Assembly: GCA_003142255.1 (NCBI GenBank)
Contig: PLLO01000003.1
Coordinates: 109,196 to 173,195, forward strand
Direction: 5' to 3'
Origin: Bacteroidales bacterium
GTDB taxonomy: Bacteria > Bacteroidota > Bacteroidia > Bacteroidales > VadinHA17
Length of the DNA stretch: 64,000 bases
Position 1 is the first letter of the stretch, and each line of letters opens with the position of its first letter. Under the pieces are notes generated by a model. It did not search any database. It worked only from the letters and a program-made list of their open reading frames with translations, and was not told where the DNA came from. This document shows, one piece after another, positions 48,259 through 58,493 of the stretch. The translations under genes and the position numbers were made by a program.

Positions 48259-50913
48259 TTAATTAAGCTCGTTCCCTTCCCTGTCATCTTTATCTGCACC
48301 GGCATATTTTGAGGGATAGGGAGTATTTCCTTTTTCAGCAAACCACAGGATCCTGTTTAAAAGATCGTCATTGCCGGAATCGATGCCGTCAAATTCAGGA
48401 AGCATGCTTTTTTTGGCATAATGGAGTGCCCTTCCGTTAAGCGAAACCAGCTGGGGATTCATTTCGTCAATCCTGATATTGGATGGAACTGCCGTGAAAG
48501 GAGTCTTGTCCATTACATTGCCGAAACAATCGGCCATCGGGTTGGCAATGGCGTCCTGGATATTCATTGGCGGCAGGCCCAGTATCTGTTCTATGGTTCT
48601 TACCATTGAAGGCTGGGTATAAAAAGTATGATTGACGGATCTGAGTCTTGAATAGGGACTGATAACAAGTGAAACAGTGCGATATGCCGAAACATGGTCC
48701 CATCCTCCCTGGGAATCATCCTCAACGACAAATATCACAGTGTTTTCCCAGAACCTGCTTTTTGTCATAGCTTCCACGATAAGTCCGAGTGCCCTGTCAT
48801 TATCGGCAACCATTGCGCGCGGGGTAGGAGAGCCGGGACGAAGGCCATTCGCGTGGTCATTTGGCAATGCCATTATCATCAATTCAGGAAGCTTATCACC
48901 AGGTAATGCTTCATAATCATGAAGTTCCTTTATAAATGCATCGGCCCTCATGGCATCGGAGAATTCATGATTGCCATAGGAAGGGTACGTCTGGCTTAGG
49001 ATATTTTTGACAGATTCGATCGTTGTCTTGTTGTAGAAATCTACTTTTTCACCCTTTATGTACTTATTATAAATGTCTGTCCAGTTCAGCTTATTATCAA
49101 AGACAGGGATGGCTGCTTCGCCATATATCCTGACTGATTTTCCATTCTTCAAGCCGTTGTCCCACAGGAAACCGGTTGGTGCATATACGAGGGCATCAGC
49201 CTGCACATGGGGATAGCTCCTGAACCATGCTCTCATGTTCTTTTCAATATAATCAGTTACAATAGAGGCATCTGTCCACTGATGTCCTTCTGCAGAGGAT
49301 TTACCCGAAACATAGAAATTATCAAGAAGCAGGTACTCCTCACACAACTTATGAGTGTTGGGAGTAATATTTGCACCGTAAATACAAAGTGCAGGGTCTC
49401 CATCGCCCTGTTTCATGTCTCCCAGGACCTGGTCGTAGGTCCGGTTTTCCTTAATGATGTAGAGAACATGCTTGAATAATGAAGGCTCGCCGATCCTTTC
49501 AGGTACAGCTTTTGGTTTTGCCTCAGGTGAAGGTTTCTCCCTCGAAAGTGTAGCCCTGGCAAGGTCGTTTACTGCAATGACCGTGTCGGTATATGCTTTC
49601 AGTTCTCTCTTGTTCGGAACAGGAATCACTGAAACTGAAGCGAGCATGTGATGTGAATTGTAAGTGAGATTCCTGGATTTTTCATCGGGCAGGCCAAGCC
49701 TTACACCAGATGCTTCAAGGTTACAAACATAGAGGATCCCTGGGTTCAGGATGCTTATTGCTGAAGGATAAGCTCCTGTAGGGATAAATCCGCTGATAAT
49801 ACTAGATTGTCCGCAGCCTTTTTCGGAAGATCTTTTGCCAAGCTTTACTGATGCCAGAGCGTTATCCATTCCATTCACAACATAAAGTGTTTTATTGTCA
49901 GTAGAAAGGCAGAGACCATCCGGCGAATCGCCGAAGAACTGGTTGATTGCAGGCTGAAGCCTTAAATTTATAGTTTCAGATACATTATCAGTTAATGTGT
50001 TTATTACTGAAACATTGTCGCTGTTGGAGTTAGTAACATAAATGAATTTTCCGCTCCTGTTTGCGATAATTTCGTTTGGATGGAGGCCGACAATTATCTC
50101 CTTGATTATCTTCCCGTTCTCAGGATTAATAACGGCAACGCTTCCTTCCCTTGTTGAACCGCCGGCCTTATTATCAACCCTTGCTACTCCCCAGGGTACA
50201 CCGGCAACATCTTTATCACCTGCTTCCGGAAACCTTCCGGCCCAGTTGGTAACATATATTTTTCCGGCAGCCATTGCAATTCCGTAAGGAGCAACTCCGG
50301 GATTTGCAACCCAGATCGTATCTCCCGTTGCAAGGTTCTGTTTAATCAGGTTATTATTACCATTAAGAACTACATATAAGAATTCACCTGATGATTCTTT
50401 GGTTATCAGGAATTCGTTTGGAAGAGCCATATCTGTTTGAGGAGCAGATTTATATTCGATGAGCCTGCTGAATTCAGCTTTTGTCCCATCCCATTTTGCA
50501 GAGACAATAAATGACCTTTTCTTAACTCCGATCGCACTCCAGTATATTTCAGTAAGATTGTTCCCTGAGTGCCAGGTAATACCGGAATATGTGTTCATTC
50601 CTCCGGTCAGCTCGGGGCAGTGATAGTCCGGGAGCGTAAATATTACGTGGTTGTCTGTAGTGCTGATAAAGACAATACTGTATCGCTCCATAACTGCAAG
50701 ATATTTTCCATCCGGGGAAAGAGCTGCATCCAATGAATGGTTTTCCATATCCTTGTCTCCGAAGTATACCTGCAGGCCTGCCGGCTGGATGAGCCGGTTC
50801 CAGGGGAGAAGAATCTGCCTGGGATTCTGAGGAGAGATATTTTCCGGCAGTTGAGCCTGGGCGATTGCAGTTATGAGACAGAGGAGTGCCGGTATGAGCT
50901 TTATTATCTTCAT
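48259..50913 (-). CDS. secreted beta-propeller protein with phosphoesterase domain
   Basis: An 884-residue secreted protein (signal peptide MKIIKLIPALLCLITAIAQA). The first half contains YVTN-type beta-propeller repeats (KFIYVTNSNSDNVSVINTL; TLYVVNGMDNALASV). The C-terminal half, from about residue 500, is a phosphoesterase/phospholipase C family domain with YIIKENRTYDQVLGDM and later FVVEDDSQGGWDHVSA, which carry metal and catalytic residues. The substrate is unknown; phospholipids or phosphate esters are likely. The in-frame start at 50946 would place residues before the signal peptide, so ATG at 50913 is used. Confidence 0.82.
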   Translation of the reverse strand: MKIIKLIPALLCLITAIAQAQLPENISPQNPRQILLPWNRLIQPAGLQVYFGDKDMENHSLDAALSPDGKYLAVMERYSIVFISTTDNHVIFTLPDYHCPELTGGMNTYSGITWHSGNNLTEIYWSAIGVKKRSFIVSAKWDGTKAEFSRLIEYKSAPQTDMALPNEFLITKESSGEFLYVVLNGNNNLIKQNLATGDTIWVANPGVAPYGIAMAAGKIYVTNWAGRFPEAGDKDVAGVPWGVARVDNKAGGSTREGSVAVINPENGKIIKEIIVGLHPNEIIANRSGKFIYVTNSNSDNVSVINTLTDNVSETINLRLQPAINQFFGDSPDGLCLSTDNKTLYVVNGMDNALASVKLGKRSSEKGCGQSSIISGFIPTGAYPSAISILNPGILYVCNLEASGVRLGLPDEKSRNLTYNSHHMLASVSVIPVPNKRELKAYTDTVIAVNDLARATLSREKPSPEAKPKAVPERIGEPSLFKHVLYIIKENRTYDQVLGDMKQGDGDPALCIYGANITPNTHKLCEEYLLLDNFYVSGKSSAEGHQWTDASIVTDYIEKNMRAWFRSYPHVQADALVYAPTGFLWDNGLKNGKSVRIYGEAAIPVFDNKLNWTDIYNKYIKGEKVDFYNKTTIESVKNILSQTYPSYGNHEFSDAMRADAFIKELHDYEALPGDKLPELMIMALPNDHANGLRPGSPTPRAMVADNDRALGLIVEAMTKSRFWENTVIFVVEDDSQGGWDHVSAYRTVSLVISPYSRLRSVNHTFYTQPSMVRTIEQILGLPPMNIQDAIANPMADCFGNVMDKTPFTAVPSNIRIDEMNPQLVSLNGRALHYAKKSMLPEFDGIDSGNDDLLNRILWFAEKGNTPYPSKYAGADKDDREGNELN

Positions 50914-50963
50914 TTTTGAGGTTATAATATTAATTAAGGCCAACAAACAATTTTGCAGACAAG

Positions 50964-50999
50964 ATAAAAAAAAGAGACTGAATTTTTGATTCAGTCTCT
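50964..50999 (-). terminator. rho-independent terminator of the ppi-DUF3127 operon
   Basis: AGAGACTGAAT (50973-50983) and ATTCAGTCTCT (50989-50999) form a perfect 11-bp stem. On the minus strand a T-run follows. It ends the leftward genes that finish at 51010. Confidence 0.88.
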
Positions 51000-51009
51000 C
51001 GTATTCTTT

Positions 51010-51393
51010 TCAGAACGGCAGATCGCTCAGTTCATCATTTTCAGGCGGAATGTCCTCCAGGACAGGGCGTGACGATGATACATTCTGATCGTGTCCCTGT
51101 GAAGAGGCTCTTTCAATTTTCCAGGCATCGAGATTCGTAAAATAGTTTATCTTCCCATCGCGTTCCCATTTGTTCCCTTTCAGGTTGAACCATATCTTGA
51201 CTTCTTCGTTGAGGTATGATTCATTAATGAGGTCACATTTATCCTGGATAAGCTGGAACTTGATATAATTAACAAATACAGCACCTCCTCCTGATTCTTT
51301 GTTTTCGATAATAAATTCACGCTTTTTAAATTTGTCACTTACCTGGTTTACAGGGGAAATGTCAATTATTTTGCCTGTAATTTCAAATGCCAT
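51010..51393 (-). CDS. DUF3127 single-strand-binding-like protein
   Basis: A 127-residue protein with an OB-fold pattern (FEITGKIIDISPVNQVSDKFKKREFIIE) and an acidic C-terminal tail ending DIPPENDELSDLPF, reminiscent of SSB. The DUF3127 family is typical of Bacteroidetes. Its start lies one base after the cyclophilin stop. Confidence 0.87.
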   Translation of the reverse strand: MAFEITGKIIDISPVNQVSDKFKKREFIIENKESGGGAVFVNYIKFQLIQDKCDLINESYLNEEVKIWFNLKGNKWERDGKINYFTNLDAWKIERASSQGHDQNVSSSRPVLEDIPPENDELSDLPF

Positions 51394-51394
51394 T

Positions 51395-51853
51395 TTATTC
51401 TTCTATTATTGTGATCTTTTCAATTTTGTCTCCCTGACGTATTTTATCAATCACATCAGTCCCCTCAAACACTTTTCCAAAGCATGTATGCACTCCGTCG
51501 AGGTGTTTCGTATTGGTTCTTGAGTGACAGATAAAGAATTGAGAGCCGCCTGTATTCCTGCCGGCGTGTGCCATTGAAAGGACGCCCCTGTCGTGGTACT
51601 GGTTATTGCCGTCAAGCTCGCATTTTATTTTGTAGCCAGGGCCTCCGGTGCCAACTCTTGGATCGTTCATATCTTTTGAGAAAGGACATCCGCCCTGGAT
51701 TACAAAGTCAGGGATCACCCTGTGGAAGGCCAGGCCGTCATAGAAACCCTTTTTTGCAATTGTAACGAAGTTTTCAACGGTACCTGGAGCATCAGCTTCA
51801 TAAAAGCTGACTTTCAAAACACCTTTAGCAGTATGTATTTCTGCACTTCTCAT
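51395..51853 (-). CDS. cyclophilin-type peptidyl-prolyl isomerase
   Basis: A 152-residue cyclophilin with [15 protein letters not shown] and [25 protein letters not shown], the active-site segments. No signal sequence is present, so it is cytoplasmic. Its start overlaps the last base of the FKBP gene. Confidence 0.95.
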   Translation of the reverse strand: MRSAEIHTAKGVLKVSFYEADAPGTVENFVTIAKKGFYDGLAFHRVIPDFVIQGGCPFSKDMNDPRVGTGGPGYKIKCELDGNNQYHDRGVLSMAHAGRNTGGSQFFICHSRTNTKHLDGVHTCFGKVFEGTDVIDKIRQGDKIEKITIIEE

Positions 51854-52566
51854 TATTTAACAATCTCAAGAAGTTCGATTTCGAAAATAAGAGTGGAGTA
51901 AGGTTTGATCTGTTCGCCGGCACCAACTGCTCCGTAAGCAAGATTCTGTGGGACATAAACTTTAAACTTCGATCCTACAGGCATTAGCTGAAGAGCTTCT
52001 TTCCATCCGGGAATAATATTTCCGACGGGGAACTGGGCAGGTTCATTTCTCTTAATGGATGAATCGAATTCGGTTCCATCAATAAGGGTTCCTGCGTAGT
52101 TAACTTTAACAGTATTTTCGCTTGTCGGCTTCTGACCGTTTCCCATTTTTATTACTTCATACTGAAGACCGCTGGGAGTTACAGTTACGCCCTGTTTTTC
52201 TTTATTTTTTGCCAGGAAATCTTCGTTCTGCTGAATCCAGTCCTTGTACAGAATTTTATCTGCTTCGGCTTTTTTTGCTGCTTTTACAGATTCACGGCGA
52301 TTGATGAATTTCATGATTACTGCCCTGGCAGATTCATCATTTAAAATTGCTTTTTTGTTTTTGCCATCGAGCATTGCTTTGGCAACAACCATCGGGTTGA
52401 GATCCAAGCTGTCAGTAGCAAGTGCATTGTAGTTTACGATGCCAAATGCATAGGCAAGCGAATCCTTTTCAGTAAGTATTTTTGTACCCTGTATTGCATT
52501 TTCTCCGCATGAGCCAGCAATAATAGCTATAACGGCAGTCAGAACAACTAATCCCTTGAATTTCAT
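51853..52566 (-). CDS. FKBP-type peptidyl-prolyl isomerase lipoprotein
   Basis: A 237-residue protein with lipoprotein signal (IIAGSC at residue 20), an FKBP N-terminal helical domain, and an FKBP catalytic domain with [18 protein letters not shown] and [20 protein letters not shown]. It is a periplasmic folding factor similar to FkpA/Mip. A minus-strand TATCTTTG element at 52594-52601 is the probable promoter. Confidence 0.94.
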   Translation of the reverse strand: MKFKGLVVLTAVIAIIAGSCGENAIQGTKILTEKDSLAYAFGIVNYNALATDSLDLNPMVVAKAMLDGKNKKAILNDESARAVIMKFINRRESVKAAKKAEADKILYKDWIQQNEDFLAKNKEKQGVTVTPSGLQYEVIKMGNGQKPTSENTVKVNYAGTLIDGTEFDSSIKRNEPAQFPVGNIIPGWKEALQLMPVGSKFKVYVPQNLAYGAVGAGEQIKPYSTLIFEIELLEIVK

Positions 52567-52593
52567 ATCTGTTTTTTTTAATTATAATTTTGG

Positions 52594-52601
52594 CAAAGAT
52601 A
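52594..52601 (-). promoter_or_regulatory. -7 promoter element for FKBP operon
   Basis: The minus strand reads TATCTTTG, a match to TAnnTTTG, 28 bases before the FKBP ATG. Confidence 0.6.
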
Positions 52602-52640
52602 ATACTTTGAGCCTTGTAAAAAAACCTTTAAAACTTTTTT

Positions 52641-53297
52641 TCAGATTTTCTTTGCAATAATCATTTCTCTTTTTCCAGGAGGCCCGGGAATAAGCTTCAC
52701 ATCAAAGCCTACTGACCTTAGATTCCTTTTAACTTCCCCCTTGGAAGAATAGGTCACCAGAATTCCTCCGCTTCTCATGGCAGCTGATAACCTTTCAAAT
52801 ATTTCCCAGGTCCACATTGCCGGTTGCTTATCAGGCCCGAAAGCATCAAAATAAACAAGATCAACAGGATATGCCGGAATGTAATCAGCCAGGTCTCCAT
52901 TTATTTTTTTAAGGTTGAATTTATTGCAGATGCAATTCATTTGCTCCCATGGTGATGATTGTATAAGCTCAAAGATCCTTTTGCCATCGGGTCCTGCAAA
53001 TTCATAATGGTTCAATAACTTTATCAGATCGGGGGCAACAGGGTATTTCTCGATAGAAGTATAAAAGACTTTCCTGTTATCCTTAACTGCCTTTACAGCA
53101 GTAATAAGTGCATTGAGCCCGGTACCGAATCCGGCTTCGAATATATAAAGCGGTTCTGCATTGCAGTTGTCATAACCTGCCTTGATAAATATGTGCTCCG
53201 ATTCCTGTACTGCACCATGAATGGAGTGGTAATGCTCATTCATTTCAGGAACATATATAGTATGGGAACCGTCGGAAGTTATAACTATTTGGTTCAT
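52641..53297 (-). CDS. MnmC-like (MnmD) tRNA methyltransferase
   Basis: A 218-residue methyltransferase with the IFEAGFGTGLNAL SAM-binding motif and the DAFGPDKQPAMWTWEIF motif typical of the MnmC N-terminal/MnmD family, which methylates aminomethyl-2-thiouridine in tRNA. The stand-alone form fits MnmD rather than full MnmC. The 2-thiouridine substrate would depend on sulfur transfer, a loose link to TusA. Confidence 0.88.
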   Translation of the reverse strand: MNQIVITSDGSHTIYVPEMNEHYHSIHGAVQESEHIFIKAGYDNCNAEPLYIFEAGFGTGLNALITAVKAVKDNRKVFYTSIEKYPVAPDLIKLLNHYEFAGPDGKRIFELIQSSPWEQMNCICNKFNLKKINGDLADYIPAYPVDLVYFDAFGPDKQPAMWTWEIFERLSAAMRSGGILVTYSSKGEVKRNLRSVGFDVKLIPGPPGKREMIIAKKI

Positions 53298-53312
53298 TTG
53301 AATCTGCCTGCT

Positions 53313-53361
53313 CGTTGCTTGTTGCTCGTTGCCTGTTGCCTGTTGCCAATTGCCAGATGCC
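53313..53361. repeat. tandem 7-base repeats, seven units
   Basis: Consecutive heptamers cgttgct, tgttgct, cgttgcc, tgttgcc, tgttgcc, aattgcc and agatgcc fill most of the gap between the MnmD-like gene and the phosphatase gene. The later copies have drifted. Confidence 0.75.
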
Positions 53362-53369
53362 TTTCTTTA

Positions 53370-55910
53370 TCAAATATGCAATCCTATAACCAGTACATCA
53401 TCTACCTGTTCTCTGTTGTTTTTCCATTTGCCGAAAGTATTATCGAGGATTTCTTTCTGCAATTCCATAGGCTTTTCATGGTGTTTCAAAAGAAGGTCCT
53501 GGAATGGCTTGTACATGTACTTTTTACCATTCGGACCGCCGAATTGATCGGCATAACCATCTGAAAAAAGATATAAGTAATCGTCTTTTCTTATTTCAAC
53601 CGACAGGTTAGTGAAGGGAGTAATTGATGTAACATGGATCCCGATAGGCATTCTATCGGCCTTGTACTGGATCATTTTCCCATCCCTGATAAGATAAAGC
53701 GGGTTATTGGCACCTGCATAATCAAGTTTGCCAGCCTTAAGGTCAAGAATAACGAGAGAAATATCCATGCCATCATGTGCTTCGCCTGTCGTCCCTTTCT
53801 GCTTAAGTGCATTAATGATTTCATCACGAAGGAGGTTCAGAATGTCAGCAGCATTTTCCGGTTCCTTTGTACTTATTATTTCATCAAGAAAGGCATGTCC
53901 GAGCATGCTCATGAAGGCACCTGGTACTCCATGTCCTGTGCAATCGCCGGCAGCAAGAATTATTTTCTCATTTTTCTCGACGCCCCAGTAAAAGTCACCG
54001 CTTACGATATCTTTTGGCTTGTAAAGTATAAAGTTGTCAATTCCCCAGTCAGACAGGAAGCTGACAGGCGGAAGCACAGCAGTCTGGATCCTGCTGGCAT
54101 ACTGAATGCTGTCAGTAATTGACTGGTTTTTCTGCTCTATTATGTCTTTCTGTTTAAGTACTTCAGCATTTTTTATTTCAAGATCAGAATTGATCATTTC
54201 TATCTGCTGCTTGCTCTCGGCCAGTTTCTGGTTTTTCTTCCTGGTCGATATCAGACCGAAGAGGATGCTTGCCGCAGCGAGTAGCATCAAAAAGCCGATT
54301 CCTACTGCAAATTGCCTGGCAAGTTTTTCATCTTTGAGCTGTTTCTCTTTAAGGAGTTTATCCTTTCCAAGAAGTATGTTTTCAGTCTCAAGGTTTTTTG
54401 CTGCTTCATCTTTCTGAATAAGGTTCAGACTGTCGTTTGCCTGCTGCAGCTTAAGAGATTTATTTTCCTGGACTCTTTTATTGAGCTCGAGGCGGTCTTG
54501 AACAAGAACAAGGGATTGATTCAGCATGGCATTTTCTGATCGGCTAAGTTCCTGTTGTTTTTGCAGGAGCAGAAGTTCTTTTTCCTTTCTTTTTGCTTCT
54601 GTCTGCAGGTTTTTAAGCTGAAGTCCCTGGATCTCTTCGGCAGATAATCCACTTATGATCCGCTGCTCTGACGCCTCCTTTGCAGCTATTTTACTGTTTC
54701 TTTCGTTTTCTGAATTGCGGTTTGCATAATTGAGTGAATCACGGAGATTAAGGTGTTTTTCATAGTATTCAAGCGCCTTGACAAAATCATTTCCGCTTTC
54801 AAGAACTGCTGAATAATCCTTATAGCAAAGCTGAAGAACATCGAGGTTCCCGGATTTTTTTGCCGATTCGATACACTCGAGGCAATATACCTCGGCATGG
54901 TAATTATCTCCTTTTTTGAAATAGATTGTGGCAATGATTCTGTCAATTCTCGCAACTTCTTCAGTCCTTCCGGAAGTTTTTGAATACTCAAGAGCCTTGC
55001 TGAAGCTGGCAAGCATTTCATTCTGGTTTCCCAGGTTCTGCTGGCAGATAGCCATATTTGACCATGCATCAGTAAGAAAGAAATCATCTTTCTCTCCTTT
55101 CCCGGAATACTCTATAGCTTTCCCAAAATATTCCTGTGCTGCCTTGGTATCCCCTTTGCGGAACATCAGAAACCCGGCCTGGTTACAGGCCGACGCCAGA
55201 CTCTTATAATCTTTTCTGTCTTCATAAACAGATGAAAGGATATTGTATTCTTCAATAGCCTGGTCAAATTTTCCGGACCTGGTGCAAAGCATACCCATTT
55301 TATCGGTACACCTGAGATAACCTGATGAGTCAGAATCTCTTAAATAGTAATGACTTGCCGTACTGTACCATTTCAGGGATAATGAATCGTCGGGAAGAAA
55401 GAAATATGATTTACCTGTGGATTCAGCAGCTGAAGCCAACATTTTGCTTTCCTGCTCACCATATAAAATAAATTCCTGTTCGGAATAAGCAGCTGATTTA
55501 TTATACACGCCTGCTTTATAATACTTGCCGGCGATAAGTCTGAGTATCCTGGCTTCGTTTTGGTTATCAAATGATTTTGTATAGGCTGCAGAAGCACGAA
55601 GATAATTTCTGAGTGCTTCATCCCAGTCTGACTGCTGGTCATAGTATGATCCGAGAAACTCAAAACCCTTTGCCTGTATATTCATTAATCCGTTCTCGGA
55701 AGCCAGGCTAATCGACTTCGAAATATTGTCAAGAGCGCTGTCAGTTTTATTTCCGGCCATAAAATCAACTGCGCTGTTGAAATATGAAACAGACTTTATG
55801 GAATCGGCTTCCCTCTTCTGTTTTATATCCTGAATATTCTGTCCGAAGGTTTTGAACAGACATGAAGAGAATAAGAGAATATATAATATAGTTTTCGTCT
55901 TTTTCCGCAT
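53370..55910 (-). CDS. TPR-SpoIIE serine phosphatase
   Basis: An 846-residue protein with a signal sequence, about nine TPR-like repeats (residues 30-400), a coiled-coil region with long charged helices (about 410-600, including one transmembrane helix FAVGIGFLMLLAAASILFGLI near 540) and a C-terminal PP2C/SpoIIE domain (about 620-846; SGDFYWGVEKNEKIILAAGDCTGHGVPGAFMSML, DGMDISLVILD). This periplasmic-sensor architecture is common in Bacteroidetes. It overlaps the TonB receptor gene by one base, so the two are co-expressed. Confidence 0.88.
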   Translation of the reverse strand: MRKKTKTILYILLFSSCLFKTFGQNIQDIKQKREADSIKSVSYFNSAVDFMAGNKTDSALDNISKSISLASENGLMNIQAKGFEFLGSYYDQQSDWDEALRNYLRASAAYTKSFDNQNEARILRLIAGKYYKAGVYNKSAAYSEQEFILYGEQESKMLASAAESTGKSYFFLPDDSLSLKWYSTASHYYLRDSDSSGYLRCTDKMGMLCTRSGKFDQAIEEYNILSSVYEDRKDYKSLASACNQAGFLMFRKGDTKAAQEYFGKAIEYSGKGEKDDFFLTDAWSNMAICQQNLGNQNEMLASFSKALEYSKTSGRTEEVARIDRIIATIYFKKGDNYHAEVYCLECIESAKKSGNLDVLQLCYKDYSAVLESGNDFVKALEYYEKHLNLRDSLNYANRNSENERNSKIAAKEASEQRIISGLSAEEIQGLQLKNLQTEAKRKEKELLLLQKQQELSRSENAMLNQSLVLVQDRLELNKRVQENKSLKLQQANDSLNLIQKDEAAKNLETENILLGKDKLLKEKQLKDEKLARQFAVGIGFLMLLAAASILFGLISTRKKNQKLAESKQQIEMINSDLEIKNAEVLKQKDIIEQKNQSITDSIQYASRIQTAVLPPVSFLSDWGIDNFILYKPKDIVSGDFYWGVEKNEKIILAAGDCTGHGVPGAFMSMLGHAFLDEIISTKEPENAADILNLLRDEIINALKQKGTTGEAHDGMDISLVILDLKAGKLDYAGANNPLYLIRDGKMIQYKADRMPIGIHVTSITPFTNLSVEIRKDDYLYLFSDGYADQFGGPNGKKYMYKPFQDLLLKHHEKPMELQKEILDNTFGKWKNNREQVDDVLVIGLHI

Positions 55911-58294
55911 CAGTTAAGAGTATAAGTAAGGCCGAAACTTATGCTTCTTCCGGTCTGCGGATTATAGGGCAGGGGAGTATTCATTCCGGAATAGAATGGT
56001 CCGCCGTACCTTTCATCAAAGAGATTGGAGACTTTAATAAAGCTGTTGATATTCGGACCTATCTTGTAGTCGGCAACAATATCCATGCTGTAAAAACCGT
56101 CGTAATTCTTCAATAATTGCTCGTAAAGGCTTTTAATAGGTATGATGACCCTTAGCCAGCTTGATGACCAGATACTTGTTACCTGCAAATAAAGATTCCT
56201 GGTCGGTCTCATTGATACTTTAAGCTGGCCGTTATGTTTTGGGATAAGTTTAAAATTGCTTAAATAATCAGATGCAATCTGGAGTATTGCCGGGAAATCA
56301 TAACTGCTTTTTGCAATTGTAAGGCTCAGTTCACCATTCAGATGAATAGACTTTATTATGTCATTTGCCTTAAGAGTAGCCTGGACTCCATAAAGCCTGT
56401 AAACTGAATTCCTGGCATTTGACCTCTGAAGAACAGTAGCTGAATCGCTGGTCATTACCGCCAGGGGTAACGAGAGATCTTTCAGCAAAACGTCACGTTC
56501 AATAATGTTGTTCCTGATTTCATTGTAATATAGTGAGAGGTTGAAATTCAACCCTTTCTTGTATTTTTTTATCAGTCCAAGTTCAATGGCCATGAATTGT
56601 TCAGGCTCCAGGTCAGAATTGGGTATAGAAATGTAAAGAAGGCTGTCGTGATTTACTCCGGTTTTTATTGCCAGTGACTGGTAAGCCAGCGATGAAGCCG
56701 GAGCCTTATAGGCGAAACTTACCGAACCCCTGAAACTAGTTCTGCGGTTCATAATATAGAGGCCCGCAAGCCTTGGACTTAATTTCATCCCGTAGCGTGA
56801 GTTATTATCCAACCTTACACCTCCCATGAACCTGAATGATTTGTAGGAATAATAAGCCTGGGAAAAAAGTGAAAAGTTATGATATACAAGAGGATTGAAA
56901 CCGAAATTATTCGTGAGTGTATCAAGAAGATCGATTTTTGTACTGAAAAAGCTGTACTTGTATTCCCTGAAAGGGGAATCCAGAAAATTTGTCTGTGGCA
57001 GGTTGCCTGAATACTGGTAGGTCAGACCCGACATAATTTCAAGTCCTTTTGCGGGTATAACTGTGAACAACTGCTCAAACAGGATGTCGCGGCTTGCAGC
57101 ATATCTGTATACCTGGTCAGTATAATCAATGAACGTAACCCCCATATTTGAGTTGTTGTCCATCTTATAGACAAGGCTCGACAGGTTGGTTGTTGTCATG
57201 AACTTTGGAGTCCATTCATGATTATAGCTAAGCGTCGTCGACCTGATATTGTCTCCCCAGTAATTCTGGGGGTTATTATACTTATAGAGGTAAGCAGACT
57301 GGCTCAGAGAACTATGAGTCCTCCTGTACATATTATTGAACGACATGGAGAATCCCCTGTACTTAATCTGAAACCCGAGATGATTGCTTGCAGCGGGAAG
57401 ATTTTCCATATATGGCATTGTAAGGGATCCTTCATAGTTCTTTGGATAATTCTCTTTGATAAAGTCTGAAGGTTCAATTCCACCTGAACTAAGAACACTT
57501 TCCGTGATACTGATCGGTTCGTAGTTTGTACTTCCGATAGTATATTTTACACCCTTCTTCTGGAGATACTGCAGCGGGTTGTAAACATCATTGTAGCCAT
57601 TCTTTATATTCACGTCGCTTACTTCGCTGAGTCCTCCGTAAAAGGTATACTGCATTATGTTCTTATTCTTGCCTGTTTTTCCTCCCACCATAAAATCGCT
57701 ATTACGGTAATCGAGCTGTCCGAGTCCCAGATTGCCGTAAACAAACGTCCCTTTATCAGCTTCTTTTGTGATGATGTTTATTACACCTGATACCGCATCA
57801 GCTCCATAAACTGCTGCAGCCGGGCCATAGATAACTTCAATTCTTTCAGCTTCTCTTATCGGAAGCTGTGCACCAACAGGCATTCCGACCACTCCGCTGG
57901 GTTTTATGGGCAGCCCGTTAATAAGAATCAGTGTATAAAGATTACCGACAAGTCCCCTGAGCTCGAAAGATTCTCCGAGCTCACCGGAGCCGGGTTGTGA
58001 AACCCTGATACCCGGAAGGCTTTTTAATATGTCAATAAGCGAATTATAATGGTTCAGAACAATCTCCTCCCGGGTGACGACATAGATTGTAATAGGCAAT
58101 TCTTCCACCCGCTTTGAACTTCGGCTTGCCGAAGTGACATTCATTTCTGCAGTATCTTTCTTAAAGATCAGGTCGTCAGCATCCAGCTTCTGTATGTTAC
58201 CACGCAGCGAATCCGCAGGCTGCTGGGCATATACAGTTGCAGATGATAAAAACAGCATGAACCAAAATGCAAATCTTGTTCTCATCATGACCAT
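55910..58294 (-). CDS. TonB-dependent outer-membrane receptor
   Basis: A 794-residue receptor with signal peptide (ending near AQQ at 25), a plug domain from about 60 to 180 (ITIYVVTREEIVLNHYNSLIDILKSLPGIRV) and a beta barrel to the end, where FGLTYTLN forms the last strand. No SusD partner lies beside it. The first codons offer several in-frame ATGs (58294, 58288, 58285). Its ligand is unknown; siderophore, heme or organic ligands are possible. Confidence 0.92.
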   Translation of the reverse strand: MVMMRTRFAFWFMLFLSSATVYAQQPADSLRGNIQKLDADDLIFKKDTAEMNVTSASRSSKRVEELPITIYVVTREEIVLNHYNSLIDILKSLPGIRVSQPGSGELGESFELRGLVGNLYTLILINGLPIKPSGVVGMPVGAQLPIREAERIEVIYGPAAAVYGADAVSGVINIITKEADKGTFVYGNLGLGQLDYRNSDFMVGGKTGKNKNIMQYTFYGGLSEVSDVNIKNGYNDVYNPLQYLQKKGVKYTIGSTNYEPISITESVLSSGGIEPSDFIKENYPKNYEGSLTMPYMENLPAASNHLGFQIKYRGFSMSFNNMYRRTHSSLSQSAYLYKYNNPQNYWGDNIRSTTLSYNHEWTPKFMTTTNLSSLVYKMDNNSNMGVTFIDYTDQVYRYAASRDILFEQLFTVIPAKGLEIMSGLTYQYSGNLPQTNFLDSPFREYKYSFFSTKIDLLDTLTNNFGFNPLVYHNFSLFSQAYYSYKSFRFMGGVRLDNNSRYGMKLSPRLAGLYIMNRRTSFRGSVSFAYKAPASSLAYQSLAIKTGVNHDSLLYISIPNSDLEPEQFMAIELGLIKKYKKGLNFNLSLYYNEIRNNIIERDVLLKDLSLPLAVMTSDSATVLQRSNARNSVYRLYGVQATLKANDIIKSIHLNGELSLTIAKSSYDFPAILQIASDYLSNFKLIPKHNGQLKVSMRPTRNLYLQVTSIWSSSWLRVIIPIKSLYEQLLKNYDGFYSMDIVADYKIGPNINSFIKVSNLFDERYGGPFYSGMNTPLPYNPQTGRSISFGLTYTLN

Positions 58295-58493
58295 ATTGAG
58301 AATAAAATTATTAAAAAAATCATCGTAAGAACCTTTTTTGGTCCATTAAAAGCTGATTTTCGACCAGCAAAGGGGAATTTGCCTCAGTTCTGAAAGAATT
58401 CAGGTGTCATACTGATTTTTATAATGTATTATATTATTTTTATTACGGTTTTATTACATACAAATTAACGATCCTTTTATAAAAAAGTTAACC

